Assembly (NCBI GenBank): GCA_027039465.1
Contig: JALWEA010000497.1
Coordinates: forward strand, 1-7,947
Length of the DNA stretch: 7,947 bases
Reading direction: 5' to 3'
Source of the DNA: Calditrichia bacterium
Lineage (GTDB): Bacteria > Calditrichota > Calditrichia > Calditrichales > Calditrichaceae
Shown here: positions 1-5,200 of the stretch, piece by piece
How positions within the stretch are numbered: the first letter of the stretch is position 1
Layout of the letters: each line of letters begins with the position of its first letter
Position numbers and translations under genes: made by a program
The notes under the pieces: model-generated
Databases searched by the model: none
Seen by the model: only the letters and a program-made list of their open reading frames with translations
What the model was told of the DNA's origin: nothing

Positions 1-22
1 TTCTTAATTGACGTGGATTCCG

Positions 23-81
23 ACCTCCCCCCATCCCCCTCCCTACGCGCTCGTAGGGAGGGGGAGCCAGAGAGGGTGGGT
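23..81. repeat. Strong palindrome: 14-bp perfect stem within a longer imperfect inverted repeat
   Basis: Bases 34-47 pair perfectly with 52-65 around the loop CGCT; most pairs are G-C. Beyond the stem, the arms (about 23-32 and 72-81) still pair partly, with mismatches and G-T pairs, giving an inverted repeat of about 59 bases. It lies about 100 bases past the last stop. No T-run follows it on either strand, so it is not a classical intrinsic terminator; it could be a dispersed palindromic (REP-like) element, an mRNA 3'-end stabiliser or a U-tract-independent terminator. Confidence 0.8.
56..80 (+). other. G-quadruplex-type motif on the plus strand
   Basis: Four runs of at least three G (56-58, 60-64, 74-76, 78-80) are separated by loops of 1, 9 and 1 bases. 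The motif shares bases with the right arm of the palindrome, so the two structures would compete. The minus strand shows three long G runs (43-41, 39-35, 32-27). Folding is inferred from sequence only. Confidence 0.5.
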
Positions 82-167
82 TATCCGAATAAAACTTCTC
101 CTTTCATAACACTTGTCATGGAACAGCCCCAAAAAGAATGAGGGGGTGAGTTAAACATTGCAATACT

Positions 168-1640
168 TCACTGCCCAATCACCACCACTTCGTTATGCTT
201 ACTTTCGTTGCCGGAGCTATCGACTGCGCGTACCTGATAATAACCTTTGGTCGCGGTCAGCGGAAGAACGTAATTTTCCCGTTTGATCAGGCGCTTTACC
301 ACCGGTTGGTAAGTGCCCATGGGAGACGAAGCGCGATAAATACGATAGCCGACAAAATCGAAATCGATCACTTTATTCCAGATTAATTCATAACCTTTGG
401 CCGTCTTGCGCACAAAAACATTACGCGGATGCGGTGGCGGCACATAATCGCGCACATCGATCTTTTTCTCCAGCGCCTTCAAACTGCGGTTGCCCGCCCG
501 ATCAATCGACACAATGTGCAGGTAGTAAGTGTGCCCTTTCTGTAAGCGCGGGAAAAAGGCGCGCAGCGTATCGGTGCCGGTTCTGCGTACCGCAACGGGT
601 TTTCTTTTTCCCTGTTCCCGCAACGAAATCTCGTAGGCCGTTACATCCGGCGAAGGCGACGGATTCCAGTTAAAATAAACATCGCCGTTGCGGCGCACAT
701 CCACCATCACCCCGGTCGAAGGTTGCGGCGGTACGGTATCGGGAATCCGGATTTTGGTAAAGGCGTAATCGGAAAGATTCCATGACATGTCCACGGCACG
801 AACGGCAACCCAATAGGCTTCGCCTAACTGAAATTTCTTCTTACCGTTTCCTCTGTCTTTAAAATGCTGATATTTCTTACCCACCGGTTTGGGCGTCACC
901 TGCAGCAGATGATCTTTATCCATGCCGCGATACACGTAATAACCGCGTACTTTCTCTTTGGTCACCGGCGCCCAGGAAACGTTCACCGCACCGTGAGCAT
1001 ACAGCGCTTTAACCCATTTGGGCGGCGGTGGCGGTGTGTTATCTTCCCAAACGGCATAAGGACGCGCAGACATTTTGCTGCGATTTCCGGCCTTATCCAC
1101 GGCAATAATTCCGTAATAATATTTTTCCCCTTCGGTACATGTTGAATCCAAATAAAAAGTCTGCAAAGCCGGTACCAATGCCGTGTTCAATTTCCGTTTA
1201 ACCGATTCCGCGGAAGTCCCGCGATAAACATCGTAACCGACCACATCCGGTTCCGGGCTTAAATCCCAACTGACCAAAATGCCTTTGCCGGTAAATTTGG
1301 CCCGCACGTTTTTCACGATGGACGGCGCTTCGGTATCTTTCACGTAAACTTTGACCGGCGTCGAACCGCTACTTTCGTAGCCGAAATAGGAAATGGTCGT
1401 AACTTTGTACCAATAGGTCTTGCCGTAATCCAACAAACCGTCTTGTAAATTGACCTTAGGATTGTCCAATCGGTAAATAAAATCTTTTCCCACCTGCTGA
1501 TATTTAACGCCGTCTTCACTGCGGTAAAGGCGAAAGCCCACCACCCAATCCGGCTTTTTCCAATTGAATTTCGGATAAGTGAATCGAATCTCGGCCATTC
1601 GATTTTGCACCTGAATCTTAAGATGCTTCACTTCCCGCAC
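168..1640 (-). repeat. Five tandem FN3 modules of the 677-residue protein
   Basis: Five modules of about 90-100 residues fill the protein from residue 188 to its end. Each has the buried Trp or equivalent in strand B (VSWDLSP, VNVSWAP, FNWNPSP, ELIWNKV), a Gly-Tyr-x-hydrophobic-Tyr-Arg strand C and a Tyr-rich strand F ending in Asp-x-x-Gly-Asn-x-Ser. The first module is the most divergent (strand B reads IRFTYPK and strand F/G ends SYFGYES). The modules differ enough that no DNA-level repeat is obvious. Confidence 0.85.
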
Positions 1641-2201
1641 GTAAGGCTTAGCAATGGTCACCTGAATGGTTGGCGTAAAACGCAGGTGTTTGTTACCCCG
1701 ATCCACAAATTCCACCCGATAGGAAATACTTTGGCCTTTTTTCACTTTGCCGTCCACGATCAACCGTCCCAAAAGCACACTTAATTTGGGAACTTTAAAG
1801 CACAGCATCAGCGAATAAACCGGGTCTCTGCGCAGCTTGGTCAATATTTGCGAAGGATCCGGATTTTCCATGGTTTTGGCCAACGTCTCGTAATCCGGCC
1901 CCAACATCTTTTGCATTTGATAGGGATCATCAATGGGACGAATCACAGCGGGCAAAGCCTTTTGCCATTTACCGCCAGGCAGCTTTTTCCACAATACTAC
2001 GCCCTGGTTGGTCGGAATGGGATGCGGTAAGAACACATACGTGGCATGCCCGTCGCTGAAACCCACCAAATCCGGCAGTTGACCGGCAAAGCCAAAAACG
2101 CTGAACAACAAAGTCAATAAAAGTGCGAATCCTAATTTCATAACTACCCCGTTTTTATTCGAATGACGGCTGTTTTTTAAATTGAAACGATCTTTCATCA
2201 T
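168..2201 (-). CDS. Secreted multi-domain fibronectin type III protein
   Basis: Exported protein built almost entirely of FN3 modules. Residues 21-39 (MKLGFALLLTLLFSVFGFA) form a Sec signal peptide, probably cut after Ala39 (G-F-A). Residues 40-185 look like an FN3 module broken by a helical insertion (about 90-150). Five regular modules follow: about 188-288, 291-386, 389-488, 490-584 and 587-675. Each carries the strand-C motif (VVGFRLYRS, VVGYDVYRG, VRGYYVYRG, VTAYEISLR, FVGYRIYRA) and the strand-F/G motif (such as YYGIIAVDKAGNRS). Linkers are proline-rich (TPPPPPK, TVPPQP, YVPPPHP). FN3 arrays normally serve as spacers or protein/carbohydrate-binding scaffolds; nothing here is enzymatic. 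The protein stops directly after the last FN3 strand, with no sorting domain. The ATG at 2201 overlaps the upstream stop and has a good Shine-Dalgarno; the ATG at 2141 would give a more compact signal peptide. It is probably a partner of the large upstream protein (inference). Confidence 0.93.
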   Translation of the reverse strand: MMKDRFNLKNSRHSNKNGVVMKLGFALLLTLLFSVFGFAGQLPDLVGFSDGHATYVFLPHPIPTNQGVVLWKKLPGGKWQKALPAVIRPIDDPYQMQKMLGPDYETLAKTMENPDPSQILTKLRRDPVYSLMLCFKVPKLSVLLGRLIVDGKVKKGQSISYRVEFVDRGNKHLRFTPTIQVTIAKPYVREVKHLKIQVQNRMAEIRFTYPKFNWKKPDWVVGFRLYRSEDGVKYQQVGKDFIYRLDNPKVNLQDGLLDYGKTYWYKVTTISYFGYESSGSTPVKVYVKDTEAPSIVKNVRAKFTGKGILVSWDLSPEPDVVGYDVYRGTSAESVKRKLNTALVPALQTFYLDSTCTEGEKYYYGIIAVDKAGNRSKMSARPYAVWEDNTPPPPPKWVKALYAHGAVNVSWAPVTKEKVRGYYVYRGMDKDHLLQVTPKPVGKKYQHFKDRGNGKKKFQLGEAYWVAVRAVDMSWNLSDYAFTKIRIPDTVPPQPSTGVMVDVRRNGDVYFNWNPSPSPDVTAYEISLREQGKRKPVAVRRTGTDTLRAFFPRLQKGHTYYLHIVSIDRAGNRSLKALEKKIDVRDYVPPPHPRNVFVRKTAKGYELIWNKVIDFDFVGYRIYRASSPMGTYQPVVKRLIKRENYVLPLTATKGYYQVRAVDSSGNESKHNEVVVIGQ
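2085..2141 (-). other. Sec signal peptide of the FN3 protein
   Basis: Residues 21-39 give a basic Met-Lys start, a hydrophobic core (LGFALLLTLLFSVF) and a G-F-A cleavage site before Gly-Gln. There is no cysteine for lipidation. If translation starts at 2201, a 20-residue polar, basic n-region (MMKDRFNLKNSRHSNKNGVV) precedes it, which is long but tolerated in some signal peptides. Confidence 0.85.
2139..2150 (-). promoter_or_regulatory. Alternative start with weak GGGG ribosome site
   Basis: An in-frame ATG at 2141 is preceded by GGGG (2150-2147) at 5-base spacing and lies exactly at the start of the compact signal peptide. The ribosome site is weaker than that at 2213-2207, so this is a possible alternative start and not the first choice. 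Confidence 0.35.
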
Positions 2202-2213
2202 TAATGCCCTCCC
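2199..2213 (-). promoter_or_regulatory. Shine-Dalgarno and TAATG stop/start overlap coupling the two genes
   Basis: GGGAGGG (2213-2207) contains the GGAGG core and stands 5 bases before the ATG at 2201 and 8 before the adjacent ATG at 2198. It is formed by the last codons (Val-Gly-Gly) of the upstream gene, whose TAA (2203-2201) shares an A with the start. This is the reason to prefer the 2201/2198 start and indicates translational coupling. Confidence 0.75.
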
Positions 2214-5200
2214 ACATGCTTTGGAGGCGGAGGCGGTGGAGGCGGCATATTCCCTAAGTTCAGCACACCGCTTCCGGTCGGCGAAGCGTTCATATTATAT
2301 TGGCCTCCCAAAGAACCCGAAAAAGAAATCAATTGCAGCGTGGTAACCGCGGAACGCAAATTGGCCCGATTGACGCCGATAATCTTAATCACCGCACCCT
2401 GGCCGACATGATACGATCCGGGTAACGTAAACGTAGCTTGATTTTGATACGATTGATACACCGGAAAGACCTTTTCCACCGATTGGACATTCTGCGGATT
2501 ATCACCCGAGTAAAACGTCACCTTGTATCCGTACATGCCGCTTTCGCGATCCCCTGCATTGATGATATGAACAATGAGTTTATGTTGATCCTGATCGATA
2601 TCGTACGAAGCCATCGGGTTGCTCGGCGGAGTCACATCTACCTTAATGCGTTTGGAAGAAACTTCAGGGCCGGGCACGCCGTCTCCGTTAATGGCACGAA
2701 TAGTTACATAAATACTGGAACCGTTGGTCAGCGACAGGTTGCTGAGCTGAATGTAGGTTTTTGAAACGGCCCACATATTGGCAAACTGTAGGTTACTCGC
2801 CAAAGAATTCATTTTGAACAGATCATTGGGGAAATTTTGCTGACCGATTTCCAATTTGCTTTGGTACACGCGCACGCCGTCCCTTGTCCAACCCCGGATA
2901 TCGCCGTAATGGGGCTGCGTACCGATTTTGTACTCATAGCCTGCAATACCGGTTTCATTATCTATGGCCGGCGTTAATCCCAGAACCATGGAATTCAAAG
3001 AGGTCGCATAGTACGGTTCGTTCAACGGATTTTGGCCGTAGGTAATCTCCGGGCTGGTCGGTGCCGTCGGATCGGCAGGACGAATGGGACCTGCGGTTAC
3101 CTGAGGGCCTAAGATACCGGCGCGATTCATGGCGCGAATATGAACATAAAAACTGTCCATGTAAGCCAAAGGCTCGCCAACCAATTTAATGGTTGTTAAA
3201 GGCTGTCCGTTGGCATCCACCCCCAATAAACGCCAGCCGCTGCTTGGGTTCATATCGGTAGCCGAACGCGTTACCTTGAAGACGTATTGTTCAATGCCCG
3301 ATTCCGGATCTCTTGCCGATGAAAACTCAACCCGAATGCCAGGCGGTATCGTATCTTCGGGACTAAAGGTTAAAGAAGAAAGAAAGTTGCCCACCGTCGG
3401 GAAAAGGCTGACGTTTTGCATTATATTTTGGGGAGCAATATTTTGCGAAGGAATTACAAACGACATAGCGCCCTGTTTACCTTCGTATTGAACGGCATTG
3501 CCCGAATTATAATTGGCAATGGCGTCGCTGTAATTGACCGGTTCGTTTTGCCAGGTAGGATAAACGTTGGTTCGCGTAATTCGAACGCTACCCGGCGCGG
3601 TCGTATCGATCTTGATCGGCGCCGAAACAAACGGACGGCTCCACATTCCGACACTGTTTTTTGCTTTTACGTAAACGTAATAGGTGTGATTGTGGTGCAA
3701 CGTCAATCCCAAAATATTAAAATCGGTGCGCGCGCCGATGCCGTGCCATTTAATTTGACTGCTGTTGGTAACGGCCGGTTTGTCGCCGACACCATAAGCC
3801 ATTTCAATGACATCCGATTCGGCATCCACCGCATCCACATGAATTTGCATGATGCGATCAACACTGTATTGATACGTCGGTACCTGGATTTTTTGCACAA
3901 TCGGCGGCGTGTTGTCGTTTAACATACCGTAATTCCCGCCATAGGCGTTATTCACATGGCCGTCGAACCGTACCGTAAAGTTGGCCAGGCGGCGATTGAC
4001 GTAACCGCTGGTGGAACGGGCGCGAATCTTGACCGAATATTCCTTCTGCGTTTCATCCAATGCTTGCGGAATAAAGTAGGCATTAAAATTCTTCTTAAGA
4101 CCGATCATCTTGTAATTATTGGAATAAACGCCGGTATTGGCAAGTATGCCGCTATAAATCACCTGAGCAAAATTATACAGTTGCAAATTTCCACCGTTCA
4201 TCACAAAACCGTTATTATTCCCGTTGTTCCCGTTCGGTGAATTTTGGGCGGGATGATAGGCCGGTGCAATGGCAAAACTGTAATTGGCAATGCCCGCCGG
4301 ATGTTTGGCCGAATAGTGCGTGTAAATGTGGGCGGAATGTTTGTCTTTGTATGTACTGACCGTAATGAAATCAATCTTTGGAGCGACCAATTGCTGCGCC
4401 AATCGATCGTGCAATACTTTTACATCCGGAAAGAGCTGAGCCATGTAATCCGGACCGACTTTAACGATTACCGGTGCTTGCGGCCGGGTGAATTTTCCGA
4501 TGCTCATAACACCTTGCTGCACCGAAAAATGACCGGCCTGATTCATATTTGCAAACTGCATATTTTGCAATCCCGTTAGGCCTGCTCCTGCAACCATATT
4601 CATGCCCGATACACTTTGCGCATATCCGGGCAACAATTTGTTGTTGATGTACGAAACCAATGTCGGGCCGGTACCGTTATTTTCGGCAACTACCACCTGA
4701 TCTTCCGGCGCTTTGCCCAATTGCCAATACAAATAACGATCGCACAAATCGTACAAGGCCTGGGCGTATGCCACGCGCATGTCGTAAATACGATCAATGA
4801 CTTTAGTGATCTGTTCCTGCCGCAATTCCAAAGCACCCACCTGTTGATTGCGGCTGTTCACATTGGCAACCACCGCCGAATCGAACTGAGAAGCCAACAT
4901 GGTCAAGCCCTTAACCGGCACATCGATCCACAGGTTCTTGCCTAAATTGACGGCCATTTCGCGCAAAGGAGTCACTTCGTCCGTCTGATCGATGTTGGCC
5001 TCTAAATTCTGGTACAGGCCATTGGCTTTGTCCGGCGCCCCGGGAAAGGTAATATCGGCCAACTTGCGGGCACGCGCTTTGGCCAAAGCCTTTAATTCAT
5101 CGGCTGAATTCATGCGATTTGCCTTGTTCCGGATAAAGGAGCTTAAAACAACAGTTTCTACTGGCAAATTACTAACTTTCCCGGTAGCCCAATCGTGCAG

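Noticed and set aside
34..65. Classical Rho-independent terminator
   Set aside because: The stem is strong, but no T-run follows on either strand, so it is reported as a palindrome only.
81..119. 12-codon minus-strand open frame in the intergenic tail
   Set aside because: It begins ATGACAAGT and ends TAA, but it is too short and unsupported to call a gene; it may just be part of a non-coding element.
126..147. Second hairpin from CCCC (127-130) and GGGGG (142-146)
   Set aside because: Only about four G-C pairs around a loop of 11 or more bases; too weak, with no T-run in the right place.
3454..3900. Short minus-strand frames nested in the large gene (3454-3654, 3703-3900; also 6121-6339)
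   Set aside because: They are in other frames within strongly supported coding sequence, with no credible protein features.
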